A DNA stretch of 64,000 nt, from contig DATGGK010000122.1 in the NCBI GenBank assembly GCA_035308565.1, forward strand, positions 1 through 64,000. Reading direction: 5' to 3'. Source of the DNA: JANXLS01 sp035308565 (GTDB lineage: Bacteria; Planctomycetota; SZUA-567; H5-PLA8). Positions within the stretch are counted from its first letter, which is position 1; each line of letters starts with the position of its first letter. Positions 32,892 through 42,283 of the stretch are shown here, in pieces. The translations under genes were made by a program, and so were the position numbers. The notes below the pieces were generated by a model. It was not told the origin of the DNA and ran no database searches. It saw only the letters and a list, made by a program, of their open reading frames with translations.

Positions 32892-35657
32892 ATGATTTAT
32901 CAAGCATTTTTTTCCCGCGCAAGGGTCGCTCTGTTGCTCATCGCCTTTTGCGCTTGCGCCGCGCACGCCACTGAAACGCGCGTGCTTTTTGATTTCGAAT
33001 CCGCCGATGAATTTCGTGCGTGGGAATTCAAACAGAAGTCGGCTCAATTGAGCGACAAACACGTCACACACGGTAAATCGGCGCTCGCGATCTCGGCCAA
33101 CGAATACATGGCCAATTTCCGCAATCAGGATTGGTCCGGATTCGATTCGCTCGACATGGATGTCTTCGCCGAAACGGACGGACCGGTTGCCGTTTCGCTG
33201 CTGATCGCCGATCAGGCCTGGCGCGCGAAGGACGGCAGCTATTGGAACCGCTACAACGGCGCGATGAATCTCAGCCCCGGTGCGAACACGCTTTCGATTC
33301 CCGTGGGCGGGCTGTACCGCGGCGAGGCGGGCAGCCGCAACAACGATCTCAAATCGAACATCGAACCGAAGACGATCATCCGCTTCGATCTTGGCTTCTC
33401 GACCAAATCCGGAAAAGGCACGCTGTATCTCGACCACATGCGGTTGACGAAAGAGTCGCGGCCGGACGGCGTGCTGGCGTTCGATTTTGGGCCGGAGAAT
33501 CAAGTGCTCGCGCCGGGATTCACGGCGGTGACGTGGAGCACTGTGTATAAGAAGGGAGTGAACGGCTACGGCCTGCGCTTCGCCGCGGGCGGCCCGAATT
33601 CCGCGCGCGACGACACGTTTCCGACGCGGCTGTATCAAGACTTTGTGATGATGGACGGCAACGAATTTCTCGCCGACGTTCCAGATGGGCTTTATCACGT
33701 CTGGCTGGCCTACGACGACTGCGGCTATTGGGGCGGCGAGGAGGCGCGTTTTAAAAAGCGATCCGTGTCGTCGGATGGGAAAGTTTTGTGGAGTGAAGAA
33801 CGCGATCCCGCGGATTATCTGTACCACTTTGAAAACGTTGAACCGCTGCCGGGGCAGAGCGTGTGGGATTTGTACATGAAATATCTCTTCGAGCCGAAGC
33901 GATTCGACGTGACGGTGAAGGAGGGATTGCTGCGGCTGCATTTCGATGCGGACGGGGCGCTGGGATGCAAAGTCGCGGGATTGATTGTGTATCCGGATTC
34001 GAAGAAAGCTGACGGCGAAAAGTATGTGGCGGAAGTGGAGGCGCGCAACCGGGCGGAGCTTGAGGCGAAGGCGGTCTTCATGGGGCCAAAGCAGCCCGCG
34101 GATGCGCCCGCGCAAAAAGAGGAAGTGGCCGTTGGGCCGGTGCCGCTTGAAAAACAGCTTTCGGTTTTTGACGGAGTTGGCGAACACGATGCGCCAGCAA
34201 TGATGGCGGCGCGGGGACAAAGTGTTTCGACGAGTTTCGCAGTGCGAACCACGAAGAATTTTCCTGAAGCGGTGACGTTGGTTCCGTCGGCCTTGAAAAA
34301 CGAGAGCGGAAAACTGATCGACGCCGGCGCGATCGACTGCCGCGTGGTGCGGCACGCCGTTCAGCGCACGTACAACAGCCTGTCGTACACGATCTCCGGC
34401 GACACGCTTCGACCCGTCAATGGCGCGAAGCTGCTTTTGCAAGCAGGCATCACGCGGCAGTTTTGGATCACAGTCAAAGTGCCGAAAGAGGCCGACGGCG
34501 GATCGTATGCCGGTGTGGTGCTGATCAAAGCGGGCGAGCTTTCGATGGAAGTGCCGATTGCGCTGGACGTGGTTCCGATTGCGCTAGACGAACCCGATTT
34601 CGCCTTCGGACCGATTGGGCTTTCAATTCCAGACGAAATCGTGGACAAGCCGAAAGCGCTGCGCCAACTGCTCACGCTGCTCAAAGAAAACGGGATGAAC
34701 GCGTTCTCCGGCGGGCCGAACATTCATTTCAACGGCCTCGACCCCGACGGCAAGCCCAAGCTCGATTTCTCGGCGTGCGACGAATTCATGCGCATTTGCC
34801 GCGAGGTCGGTTTCACGAAGGAACTGATGTCGTACGGCGGGCCGTGCATGGTGAACGGTCTTCACGAGTCGCATTCGATTGGCGAAGCCGGCCGCAATTG
34901 GGAGAAGAAGACGGGCAAGCCGCTGGGCGAGTTGCTTGGCAATGTGTGGGGTGCGGTGGACGCACACGCCAAGCAGGCCAACTGGCTGCCGGTAATGTAC
35001 GACATGGTGGACGAGCCGCGCGTGGCCGAAGCGGCGCGCGAGCAATTGGCGCTGCTGGAACTTTATCGCAAGCATGCGCCGTTCGTGGACATTGGCGGAT
35101 CGTACTCAGTCGATTGGAAAAAGAACGATGCGTTCGAAACGGTGGTGCAGGATATTTTCAAAACGCTCAATTGGTCGTCGTTGAACGTCCACACGCAAAC
35201 GGATCTCGACAAAGCACGCGAGTTGAACAAGCGGCTGTACATCTACAATCAGGGCACGTCGCGCTACAGTTTCGGCGCGTATCAGTGGTCCGAATTTCGA
35301 AAGGGTATTCGCGGGCGGATGCAGTGGCATCTGCTGGCGCTGCACGGCTGGCAATTTTTTAATCTCGACGGCCGCGAGCCGGATGCGGCGATGATCAATT
35401 GGGGGCGCAACGAAGTGATTCCGACGCTGAACCTAGCGCGCTGCCGCGAAGGCGCGGACGATTTCCGGTTTGCGGTGACGTTGTGGAATCTCGCGGAGAA
35501 AAAGAAGGATTTGCCCGCCGCGCGAGCGGCGCAGGAATGGCTGGACGGAATTGCAAAGCAAATCGCGCCGGGGGAGAATCGCGCGCCAGCGGAGTTCATG
35601 AGCGACGACGATTTCCGGCGCGGGTGTGCGGATCGGATTCGCGGCTTGCTTAAATGA
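32892..35657 (+). CDS. Secreted multidomain putative glycoside hydrolase
   Basis: A 921-residue exported protein (signal peptide about 1-27). An N-terminal jelly-roll carbohydrate-binding-like domain (about 30-185, ending TLYLDHMRLTK) is followed by a malectin/CBM-like domain (about 190-385, beginning VLAFDFGPENQVLAPGF), a beta-sandwich (about 430-565), and a C-terminal TIM-barrel-like domain (about 570-915) with PVMYDMVDEPR, the Asp-Glu-Pro motif seen in DUF4091-like glycosidases. An acidic pair there may be catalytic. The exact family and substrate are not certain. It lies just outside the island, followed by an exported nitrilase-type enzyme. Confidence 0.7.
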   Translation: MIYQAFFSRARVALLLIAFCACAAHATETRVLFDFESADEFRAWEFKQKSAQLSDKHVTHGKSALAISANEYMANFRNQDWSGFDSLDMDVFAETDGPVAVSLLIADQAWRAKDGSYWNRYNGAMNLSPGANTLSIPVGGLYRGEAGSRNNDLKSNIEPKTIIRFDLGFSTKSGKGTLYLDHMRLTKESRPDGVLAFDFGPENQVLAPGFTAVTWSTVYKKGVNGYGLRFAAGGPNSARDDTFPTRLYQDFVMMDGNEFLADVPDGLYHVWLAYDDCGYWGGEEARFKKRSVSSDGKVLWSEERDPADYLYHFENVEPLPGQSVWDLYMKYLFEPKRFDVTVKEGLLRLHFDADGALGCKVAGLIVYPDSKKADGEKYVAEVEARNRAELEAKAVFMGPKQPADAPAQKEEVAVGPVPLEKQLSVFDGVGEHDAPAMMAARGQSVSTSFAVRTTKNFPEAVTLVPSALKNESGKLIDAGAIDCRVVRHAVQRTYNSLSYTISGDTLRPVNGAKLLLQAGITRQFWITVKVPKEADGGSYAGVVLIKAGELSMEVPIALDVVPIALDEPDFAFGPIGLSIPDEIVDKPKALRQLLTLLKENGMNAFSGGPNIHFNGLDPDGKPKLDFSACDEFMRICREVGFTKELMSYGGPCMVNGLHESHSIGEAGRNWEKKTGKPLGELLGNVWGAVDAHAKQANWLPVMYDMVDEPRVAEAAREQLALLELYRKHAPFVDIGGSYSVDWKKNDAFETVVQDIFKTLNWSSLNVHTQTDLDKARELNKRLYIYNQGTSRYSFGAYQWSEFRKGIRGRMQWHLLALHGWQFFNLDGREPDAAMINWGRNEVIPTLNLARCREGADDFRFAVTLWNLAEKKKDLPAARAAQEWLDGIAKQIAPGENRAPAEFMSDDDFRRGCADRIRGLLK

Positions 35658-35658
35658 A

Positions 35659-35699
35659 TTTCTCACGCAGAGGCGCGAAGGCGCGGAGAAAGGCGCTAA
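35659..35699 (+). repeat. Intergenic repeat of the CACGCAGAGGCGCGAAGGCGC type
   Basis: TTCTCACGCAGAGGCGCGAA continues as GGCGCGGAGAAAGGCGC. A related copy (TCTCGCGCAAAGGCGCAAAG then TCGAAGAGAAAA) lies at 48,341-48,374. Such low-complexity purine-rich spacers recur between genes in this bacterial group. Confidence 0.45.
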
Positions 35700-35711
35700 G
35701 AAGGGACTCAC

Positions 35712-37076
35712 ATGATTTTCAAAACGAGTTTGATTGCGTCGGCTGCGTTGCTGGTGGCGTCGATTTTTGCGAGCGACACTCCGTCGGGGACGCCGGAGGG
35801 CTGGACGACGCACGCGCCGCGCGAGGAGATCAGTCCGCGGTTTTCGTACAGCGTTGACGGCGGGCGGAATAACGCGGTGCGTTTTACGATTGAGGGCGGC
35901 GGGCGCGAGGGCGCGCAGGGCTGGTGGCAGAAATCATTCGCCGTGCAGGGCGGAAAATTCTATCGATTCGATGCGTATCGCCGCGTGGAGAACGCGCCGT
36001 TCCCGCGGCGCAATGTGGTCGCGCGCATTGTTTGGCAGGACGACGCCGGCAAATCCGTGCCGTGCGACGAAGCGCTGGTGCAGAATTTCCTGGTCGGTTG
36101 GAAAGGCAATGCGGAGCCGGAATATCCGGTTGACCGGCAAACGGATTCTGCGGGCTGGACGGAAGTTTCAGGGACTTACCACGCGCCGGCGAAGGCGACA
36201 CATGCGGCCGTCGAACTTTATCTGCAATGGGCCGCTCAGGGCCGCGTGGATTGGAGCGACATTTCGCTGAGCGAAACGGTGGCGCCGGCGGGGCGCAAAG
36301 TTCATTTGGCGTCGGTGCATTTTCGCCCGAGCGGCAAAACGCCGATGGAGAATTGCAAGCAGTTCGCGACCTTGATCGAAGAGGCCGCGCAGAAAAAAGC
36401 GGACCTGGTCGTGCTGCCGGAGACGCTCACTTATTACGGTCTGCATAAGTCGTATGCGGATTGCGCGGAATCGATTCCGGGTCCTTCAACGGATTATTTC
36501 GGCACGCTGGCGAAGCAGCACAATCTCTACATTGTCGCCGGCCTGATCGAACGCGAGCAGCATTTGATTTACAACGTCGCGGTGCTGATTGGGCCTGACG
36601 GCAAAGTCGCGGGAAAATACCGCAAGACGTCGCTGCCGCGTTCGGAAGTCGCCGCGGGAGTCACGCCGGGGAGCGATTATCCCGTCTTCGAAACGCGCTT
36701 CGGAAAACTGGGGATGATGGTTTGCTACGATGGATTTTTCCCGGAAGTCGCGCGTGAGCTGTCGAACCGCGGCGCGGAAGTGATCGCGTGGCCGGTGTGG
36801 GGCTGCAACCCCAATCTCGCCGGCGCGCGCGCCTGCGAGAATCACGTCTACCTCGTCAGCAGCACGTATGAGGACATCGCGCACAATTGGATGATCACCG
36901 CCGTCTACGACCATTCCGGCCAGCCGATCGCGAAAGCGGAAAAGTGGGGCAGCGTGATTGTGGCGGAGGTCGATCTCGACGCACGCTTGGAATGGCCGAG
37001 CCTCGGCGATTTCAAAGCGGAGATTCCGCGGCACCGGCCGCCCGTTCCGGGGGAATTAAGCGAAGCGAAAAAGTAG
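35712..37076 (+). CDS. Exported carbon-nitrogen hydrolase (nitrilase superfamily) with N-terminal CBM-like domain
   Basis: Hydrolyses a C-N bond (amide or nitrile); substrate unknown. The 454 residues hold a signal peptide, a carbohydrate-binding-like beta domain (about 25-190, WTEVSGTYHAPAKATHAAVELYL) and a nitrilase domain with the full triad: Glu in LVVLPETL, Lys in KYRKTSLP and Cys in MMVCYDGFFPE. A secreted nitrilase fused to a CBM-like module is uncommon and suggests action on N-acylated or amidated glycans, which is inference. AAGGGA lies 5 bp before ATG 35712. It is probably cotranscribed with the glycoside hydrolase upstream. Confidence 0.85.
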   Translation: MIFKTSLIASAALLVASIFASDTPSGTPEGWTTHAPREEISPRFSYSVDGGRNNAVRFTIEGGGREGAQGWWQKSFAVQGGKFYRFDAYRRVENAPFPRRNVVARIVWQDDAGKSVPCDEALVQNFLVGWKGNAEPEYPVDRQTDSAGWTEVSGTYHAPAKATHAAVELYLQWAAQGRVDWSDISLSETVAPAGRKVHLASVHFRPSGKTPMENCKQFATLIEEAAQKKADLVVLPETLTYYGLHKSYADCAESIPGPSTDYFGTLAKQHNLYIVAGLIEREQHLIYNVAVLIGPDGKVAGKYRKTSLPRSEVAAGVTPGSDYPVFETRFGKLGMMVCYDGFFPEVARELSNRGAEVIAWPVWGCNPNLAGARACENHVYLVSSTYEDIAHNWMITAVYDHSGQPIAKAEKWGSVIVAEVDLDARLEWPSLGDFKAEIPRHRPPVPGELSEAKK

Positions 37077-37079
37077 CGA

Positions 37080-38687
37080 CTACTTGCTTTCCGCCTCCTT
37101 AATCAATTTCACCAGCCGATTTTTGTCCAGCGTGCGCGCCCACGCGCTGAAATCTTCGCTCGTGCTGTGCGCGTCGTCGCTCGGAATCTGGCGGTCGGCG
37201 TGATACGCGTTGACCAGTTCGTGAATCACGTAGCCGAGCTTGTCGGGCTTCAAGCCCGTCGCGGCCATTTTGCCGACGACGCCGGCGCCTTCGAGCGAAC
37301 CGCCGAGGTAGAGCGAATAGACGCCTTCCTTCTGCCACGCGCCCGGGCGCGTTGCGCCCATCAGGCCGATCGCGCCGGAGCTGTTCTGGCCGCAGTTGTT
37401 CGGGCAGCCGGAGAAATTAATCGTCAGGCCTTTCGGAATTCCGCGCGCGTCGTTGATGAGATCCTGCGAAATTTTCTTTGCGACGGCCTTCGTGTAGAAG
37501 ACGGCCTTGCCGCATTCGTCCATGCCCACGCACGCAATCACGTTTGGCGACAACTCGGCGTCCTGCATCGACCAGCCGTAATAGTCGAGCAGCGTCTTCA
37601 ATTCGCCCGCCGCGGCTTCCGGCATGTTCTGGACGTGGAGATTCTGCCCCTGCGTGAGGCGTACGGTCGCGCCGTGCTTGCGGCAGAATCCGACGAGCGA
37701 GATCATGTCTTCGGCGCGCGCATCGCCGATGGGAACCATGCATTCGACGCCGTACATGCCTTTTTTCTTCTGCTTGTAAAACGGCGCGCCCAATGCCGGC
37801 GCCCAGATTTCGCTCGGCTCGGCTTTTAAATTGAATTTCGGGCGGCCGAGTTTTTCGAGATAATCCTCGAAATGTTCCTGCCACACGCCGCGGTATTTTT
37901 CGATGCCCCATTTCTTCATCACGAATTTCAAACGCGCGGTCGTGCGGCTGTCGCGGTTTCCGTAGAGGCGATGCGTCTCGACCACCGCCGCGCACGCCGC
38001 GGGCACGTCGCTGGCCGGAATGTAATCGAGCATCTTCTGCGCGAGAATCGGCTGCGCGCCAAGGCCGCCGCCAACCCACATTTCGAAGCCCGGCCCTTCT
38101 TCAGCCACGCGCGCCGCGTTCTTTGACGGGAAGAGGCCGATGTCATTAATGGTGTATTGTCCCGCGTGGCGCAGGCAGCCGGAAATCGCGACCTTGAATT
38201 TGCGCGGCAGATTCAGCACCGCATCGTCGCTGAGGAAATGTTTGTACAAATGCGTGCGCAGACTTTCGACGTTGTAAATTTCGTGCGGGCAGACGCCGGC
38301 ACACGGCACGCCGACGATGTTGCGCACGGTGTCGCCGCACGCGCCTTTGGTGGTCAGGCCCACGTCGCCGAGTTCGTGCAGCAGTTCGGGCGCGGAGTTG
38401 ATCAGCACGCCATGCAGCTCGATGTCCTGCCGCGTGGAAATGTGGTCGATGCCGTTGCCGAATTTCATCGCCATGCGCGAGACTGCGGCGAGCTGGTCGA
38501 GCGTGATCGCGCCGCCGGGAATCTTGATGCGCACCATGAAAAACGGCGCCTGCTTCTGCTTGTAGAACCCGACCCACTTGAGGCGCGCGATGTCGTCCTT
38601 CGGGATTTTGTCGAACCCGCCGGCGGCGAGCGTGTAAACGTCGGGGATGATGCGGACGCGTTTGATTTCTTCTTCGTGACTGGCCAT
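37080..38687 (-). CDS. Siroheme nitrite/sulfite reductase, ferredoxin type
   Basis: Six-electron reduction of nitrite to ammonia or sulfite to sulfide. The 535 residues contain two ferrodoxin-like half-domains and two siroheme domains. CVGMDEC (C-x5-C) and GCPNNC (C-x3-C) ligate the 4Fe-4S cluster and siroheme; TRQDIELHG and GDTVRNIVGVPCAG are typical of the family. Sequence alone does not separate nitrite from sulfite use; no siroheme-synthesis or nitrate genes are adjacent. The gene stands alone on the minus strand, convergent with the nitrilase-type gene. Confidence 0.92.
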   Translation of the reverse strand: MASHEEEIKRVRIIPDVYTLAAGGFDKIPKDDIARLKWVGFYKQKQAPFFMVRIKIPGGAITLDQLAAVSRMAMKFGNGIDHISTRQDIELHGVLINSAPELLHELGDVGLTTKGACGDTVRNIVGVPCAGVCPHEIYNVESLRTHLYKHFLSDDAVLNLPRKFKVAISGCLRHAGQYTINDIGLFPSKNAARVAEEGPGFEMWVGGGLGAQPILAQKMLDYIPASDVPAACAAVVETHRLYGNRDSRTTARLKFVMKKWGIEKYRGVWQEHFEDYLEKLGRPKFNLKAEPSEIWAPALGAPFYKQKKKGMYGVECMVPIGDARAEDMISLVGFCRKHGATVRLTQGQNLHVQNMPEAAAGELKTLLDYYGWSMQDAELSPNVIACVGMDECGKAVFYTKAVAKKISQDLINDARGIPKGLTINFSGCPNNCGQNSSGAIGLMGATRPGAWQKEGVYSLYLGGSLEGAGVVGKMAATGLKPDKLGYVIHELVNAYHADRQIPSDDAHSTSEDFSAWARTLDKNRLVKLIKEAESK

Positions 38688-38814
38688 GACGAAACTTCTT
38701 CCTTTTATGGGGCGTCATTTTAACAAGAAAGGGAGCGATAATCCAGCACGATGCCGTGCGCGCGGTTTTGTGCGCGTGGTGTAAGCAGAGATCAAGAAGC
38801 GGAGATTCTTCATC

Positions 38815-39369
38815 ATGCGCAAAGTTGCCGTGGCGCGCTGGGCCTTTGTTGTGCTGACGCTCTTGATGCTCGCGGCCAGCGGCGCGGATAAGACAGTGAC
38901 CGACAAAGAGCACGCGTTTGAGCTTACGTTTCCTAAGTCGTGGACCGTATATGGAAAACAAAAGGGCGACGACGAATCCGTAGCAACACGCGCGTGTTCG
39001 AACGGATCGCGCGTAACCGCAACTGTCGATTGTTACAGCGTAAAAGAGGGGACGACGATTAAAGATCTCTATAGTAGCAAATTCGGGAATCTCTGGTTTT
39101 GGCTTAAGACAGGCGAGGCGAAAATCAACGACATTACCGCATATCAGGGAATCCGCGAAGAAGCTCCGGACAAGGCAATTATTAAAGGATTAGACGGCGA
39201 GGAATGGGAAGTAGGGGACATTGAAGTGCAAAGGATGGAAATTTACTGCATTGTGGCAGGCAAGCGCGGGTACGTTATAAGCTTCTTTTGTGAGAAGCCC
39301 GACTACGAAAAATACGCCAAAGACATCGACGCCATCGTAAAGTCGTTCAAGCTGATTGAGGCGAAGTAA
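38815..39369 (+). CDS. Exported protein, PsbP/DUF1795-like
   Basis: 184 residues with a clear signal peptide (VALWARW-type hydrophobic start, cleavage near LAASGA). The mature part begins KEHAFELTFPKSWTVYGKQ and ends YVISFFCEKPDYEKYAKDIDAIVKSFKL, a pattern found in small PsbP/MOG1-like beta proteins of bacterial envelopes (aFslefPkgW ... fdkiv.SF). Three Cys in the mature part could form disulfides. Function unknown. No strong ribosome site is seen. It converges with the CHAD gene. Confidence 0.7.
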   Translation: MRKVAVARWAFVVLTLLMLAASGADKTVTDKEHAFELTFPKSWTVYGKQKGDDESVATRACSNGSRVTATVDCYSVKEGTTIKDLYSSKFGNLWFWLKTGEAKINDITAYQGIREEAPDKAIIKGLDGEEWEVGDIEVQRMEIYCIVAGKRGYVISFFCEKPDYEKYAKDIDAIVKSFKLIEAK

Positions 39370-39381
39370 CCGAGCACGCCG

Positions 39382-40281
39382 CTACGCGCGCGCCTTCTGC
39401 CAATGCCGTGCGATTTTCGCGATTAGCTTCTTCGGCTTGCGCGCGAAGAGTTCCTCTCCATCTTTCAGGCTCTGCCGCCGCAGCGCCTTCTTGCGTTTGT
39501 CGATTTCGCCGAGCACATCCGAAACGACGTCGCGACCGATCGCTGCTTTTTCCTGATCCAAGCGTTCCGCAAGCATCGTCAGATCGTGATCTTCGCCCAA
39601 CGCCTGTTCCAGAGCTTTGAGCCGCTCTGCCTCTTTCTCCAAAGTCTCCGGCCAAACGAACGACAACAGTTCCACATAGTACATGTAGTACTTGGCCGCT
39701 TTGCGCCAGTTGTGAAAATCATGGTCGTCGTCGTTTTTGCGCGCTTTCTTCATGCGCCGCCGCGCGGTGCGATACATGCGCTGCAAGCCCGGGCCGATGA
39801 GGACCCATTCGTCTTTGTCCAAATCGAGCTTCGAGAATTGGCGCAGCGATTCGCGCATCTCTTTCCACACGCGTTCGAGCTTTTCGCGCGCCTCGCCGGC
39901 GGCGGGTTGCCGCGCTGAATTCTGGCTTGCGATGACTTCAAGCGAATGCGCACAGGCGGCGCGTACTTTCTTGGAAGCGGCGCGCTTGACTAATTCCTCA
40001 AGCTGCTCCGCGGCCATGTGCGGGTCGCGCAGCGGCGAGAGTCCGTGCGCGGCATTTCGCAAACGCTGGTTGTTCCGCTCGTAAATGTCCTTCGCCACGA
40101 TGGGCCGAATTAAATGCCAGAGAGCGCGCAGTTTTTTGATGTTTGTACGCGTGTCGTGAATGCGTTCGTGCGAAATGTCGGTCCCGTCCTCGCCAATCCG
40201 CGTTGACAACGCGGCGTAAATCCGGCGCATACGCTCCGGAATCGGCTCGCTTTGGGTGAATTTAAATTCGATTTCGCGCAT
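39382..40281 (-). CDS. CHAD-domain protein
   Basis: 299 residues, almost all helical, matching the CHAD family: HERIHDTRTNIKKLRALWHLI near the N-terminus, conserved basic residues throughout, and HDFHNWRKAAKYYMYYVELL in the second half. CHAD proteins bind inorganic polyphosphate through these His, Lys and Arg residues; no CYTH phosphatase domain is attached, so this is a stand-alone binder. ATG 40281 (MREIEFKF) is preferred over a TTG at 40293. No polyphosphate kinase is nearby. The 288 bp upstream contain a GACGGCTCGGAGAGCCGTC hairpin (40,309-40,327) and no gene. Confidence 0.9.
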   Translation of the reverse strand: MREIEFKFTQSEPIPERMRRIYAALSTRIGEDGTDISHERIHDTRTNIKKLRALWHLIRPIVAKDIYERNNQRLRNAAHGLSPLRDPHMAAEQLEELVKRAASKKVRAACAHSLEVIASQNSARQPAAGEAREKLERVWKEMRESLRQFSKLDLDKDEWVLIGPGLQRMYRTARRRMKKARKNDDDHDFHNWRKAAKYYMYYVELLSFVWPETLEKEAERLKALEQALGEDHDLTMLAERLDQEKAAIGRDVVSDVLGEIDKRKKALRRQSLKDGEELFARKPKKLIAKIARHWQKARA

Positions 40282-40308
40282 GACAAGGCTCAAGATTGAC
40301 GTTCAATT

Positions 40309-40335
40309 CCGACGGCTCGGAGAGCCGTCCTACAG
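40309..40335. repeat. Palindromic intergenic repeat (GACGGCT...AGCCGTCCTAC type)
   Basis: GACGGCTCGGAGAGCCGTC followed by CTAC, the reverse-strand form of GTAGGACGGCT hairpins at 63,192-63,210 and 58,591-58,611. Confidence 0.55.
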
Positions 40336-40569
40336 CGCATTTCAGGTTTTAGCAAGCAAACTGTACGCTGGAAGAATGCGCGGCGCTGAAGGCGCAGCGC
40401 ATACGCCGCGCGAAAGGGAAGCGCTTTCGCGGCTTGATTTGTGGCATTTTCGCACGTAATCTTATGCGCTGAAATTCGATTCCACTGAGAGAGGAGCTGG
40501 CGCTGGTGGGACGTACAAGCGCTTGAGAGATTTGCGCGCGGTGCGTTTCCGAATCGCCGCGCGCGACTT

Positions 40570-42231
40570 GTGAGAACTCGCCCGAACACGTTCCGTTGCG
40601 CGCTCGCCGCTTTCGTGCTGCTCTCTTTTGCCGCTTTTGCCGCCGACGACAATTCCGACGACGAGAACAAGCCGCCGCCCGAAACCAAGCCCCCGACCGA
40701 TACGACCGCTCCGCGCCCGGCGACGTTCAGCGACTACGTGCCCATCGCTCCCGTCTACAGCCCGGTGACCAAGGCGCTCAACCAAGTCGTCGAAAACAGT
40801 TCTTCCCCTGTCGCCAACCAATTGGTGCAAACCGTCACAAACGAGTCGATCTTTCAACCCGGCGCCGGGCCGCATCCCACGGTTCAGCCTTACAGCGTGC
40901 CCGGCGCAGAAGGACCGCCGCCGCTGCGCTCCGGGCCATTTTTGTTTCATACGGGCATAACGGTCGAGAATTTTCTGAACGACAATTATTTCGGCTCCGT
41001 GACCAACCCGCGCGCTTCGTGGCTGCGCAATTACTCTCCGAATTTTTCGCTGAGCTACCAAGCCGACGGTGCGCCATCCATCGACATGTATTACAATGCC
41101 ACCATTCACGATTATTCGACCAGCGTCGAGCGCGATTATTACGACGAAAGTACAGGGATTTCGATCAGGATCAAACGTTTCGGGATCGACGGCTTAAGCT
41201 TCAACATCGCCGACGCGTATAACCAGACGGGCAACACCATCGTCAATCCGCTGGCGGACCAGTTCGACATCAACAGCCTCGAATTCCGGCTTGGTACGCG
41301 TTACGCCACCAATTCGCTGCCTGTCGGGTTCAGATACGCCGCGGGCCCGCTGACGCTCGAAGCGACCTATTCGTACGATGTGACCGATTATTTCAGCAAA
41401 GCCAACAATGCATCGGATGCGCAGCAGCATACCGGCACGCTGCGCGGGTCGTACGACATCACGCCCGATCATTGCACGGCGTTTGGCGAATGCAGTTACA
41501 ATTACACGCGCTATCCCGACAACCTGGCGGCCGATTATGATTTCGCGCGCCTGTATGCCGGGGTGCGCGGCCGCTTCGATAGCGTGACGTATCAGGTGAA
41601 AACCGGCTACAGTCTCGTCGATCACCTCGCCACGGGCACGACGCTGGCGCATCCGCTGCTTGCCGCGGACGTCGGGTACGCCTATTCGCCCCGCTTCGAT
41701 TTTTCGCTTTTTGCAAATCACTCATACGAAGAAGGCGTGCTCACCGGCGAGCAGCTTACCGACGCCTATGGCGGCACGATCAACATTCATCCGATGCTGC
41801 GCGGAGTGCTTTCGATTTCGCACATCTTTCAGCGCACGGATCGGGCCACGACGGGCCTCGACCGCGTCGCCGCGTCCGAGTTGAATTACAAGCATACGAT
41901 TCTGGGCTGGCTCGAACCGCACCTTGGCACGAAATACTCGCTTGAAAGTGTTTCGGGCGGAACGCGCGACAACGTTTTTACCGGACTGGGCGGAATCGGC
42001 TTCGTGCTGAAACCCAACGCGGTGGCAAGCGTGGATTATTATCACGAGGACCGCGAGCGTTCCGACAAATCTAAACGCATCACCGATCGTCTGACGTGCG
42101 GCTACACTTATAAAATCAACCATTTTTCAACCGCGAATTTCGGTTACGATCATGCGTTGCGGCGAGACACGCTGGATGGCGGAAACATTCGGATCAACGA
42201 ATTGCGTCTGAACATTTCGGTGCAATGGTAG
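40570..42231 (+). CDS. Outer-membrane beta-barrel protein, probable polysaccharide-export partner
   Basis: 553 residues: signal peptide (LAAFVLLSFAAFA), a Pro/Thr/Asp-rich linker (about 30-55), and from about 120 a long run of alternating aromatic and polar residues (FSLSYQADGAPSIDMYYNAT, TLEATYSYDVTDYF, ASVDYYHEDRER) typical of transmembrane strands. It ends in ISVQW, the C-terminal aromatic signal for barrel insertion. The layout resembles the outer-membrane beta-barrel proteins found with exopolysaccharide operons, and a Wza-like gene follows 52 bp downstream. The start is GTG 40570, with no clear ribosome site, so it is uncertain. Role inferred from context. Confidence 0.75.
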   Translation: MRTRPNTFRCALAAFVLLSFAAFAADDNSDDENKPPPETKPPTDTTAPRPATFSDYVPIAPVYSPVTKALNQVVENSSSPVANQLVQTVTNESIFQPGAGPHPTVQPYSVPGAEGPPPLRSGPFLFHTGITVENFLNDNYFGSVTNPRASWLRNYSPNFSLSYQADGAPSIDMYYNATIHDYSTSVERDYYDESTGISIRIKRFGIDGLSFNIADAYNQTGNTIVNPLADQFDINSLEFRLGTRYATNSLPVGFRYAAGPLTLEATYSYDVTDYFSKANNASDAQQHTGTLRGSYDITPDHCTAFGECSYNYTRYPDNLAADYDFARLYAGVRGRFDSVTYQVKTGYSLVDHLATGTTLAHPLLAADVGYAYSPRFDFSLFANHSYEEGVLTGEQLTDAYGGTINIHPMLRGVLSISHIFQRTDRATTGLDRVAASELNYKHTILGWLEPHLGTKYSLESVSGGTRDNVFTGLGGIGFVLKPNAVASVDYYHEDRERSDKSKRITDRLTCGYTYKINHFSTANFGYDHALRRDTLDGGNIRINELRLNISVQW

Positions 42232-42283
42232 TGGAGTCTTGTTTGTGGCGCAGGCGGCTCGCCTGCATGGAAAGGGAAGATTT

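Noticed and set aside
32814..34442. Open frame of 542 codons on the minus strand
   Set aside because: Opposite the secreted glycoside-hydrolase-like gene, with shadow-type composition and no motifs.
38146..38961. Minus-strand frame of 271 codons covering the start of the nitrite/sulfite reductase
   Set aside because: Overlaps the reductase gene in another frame and is dominated by Arg/His; no motif or ribosome site.
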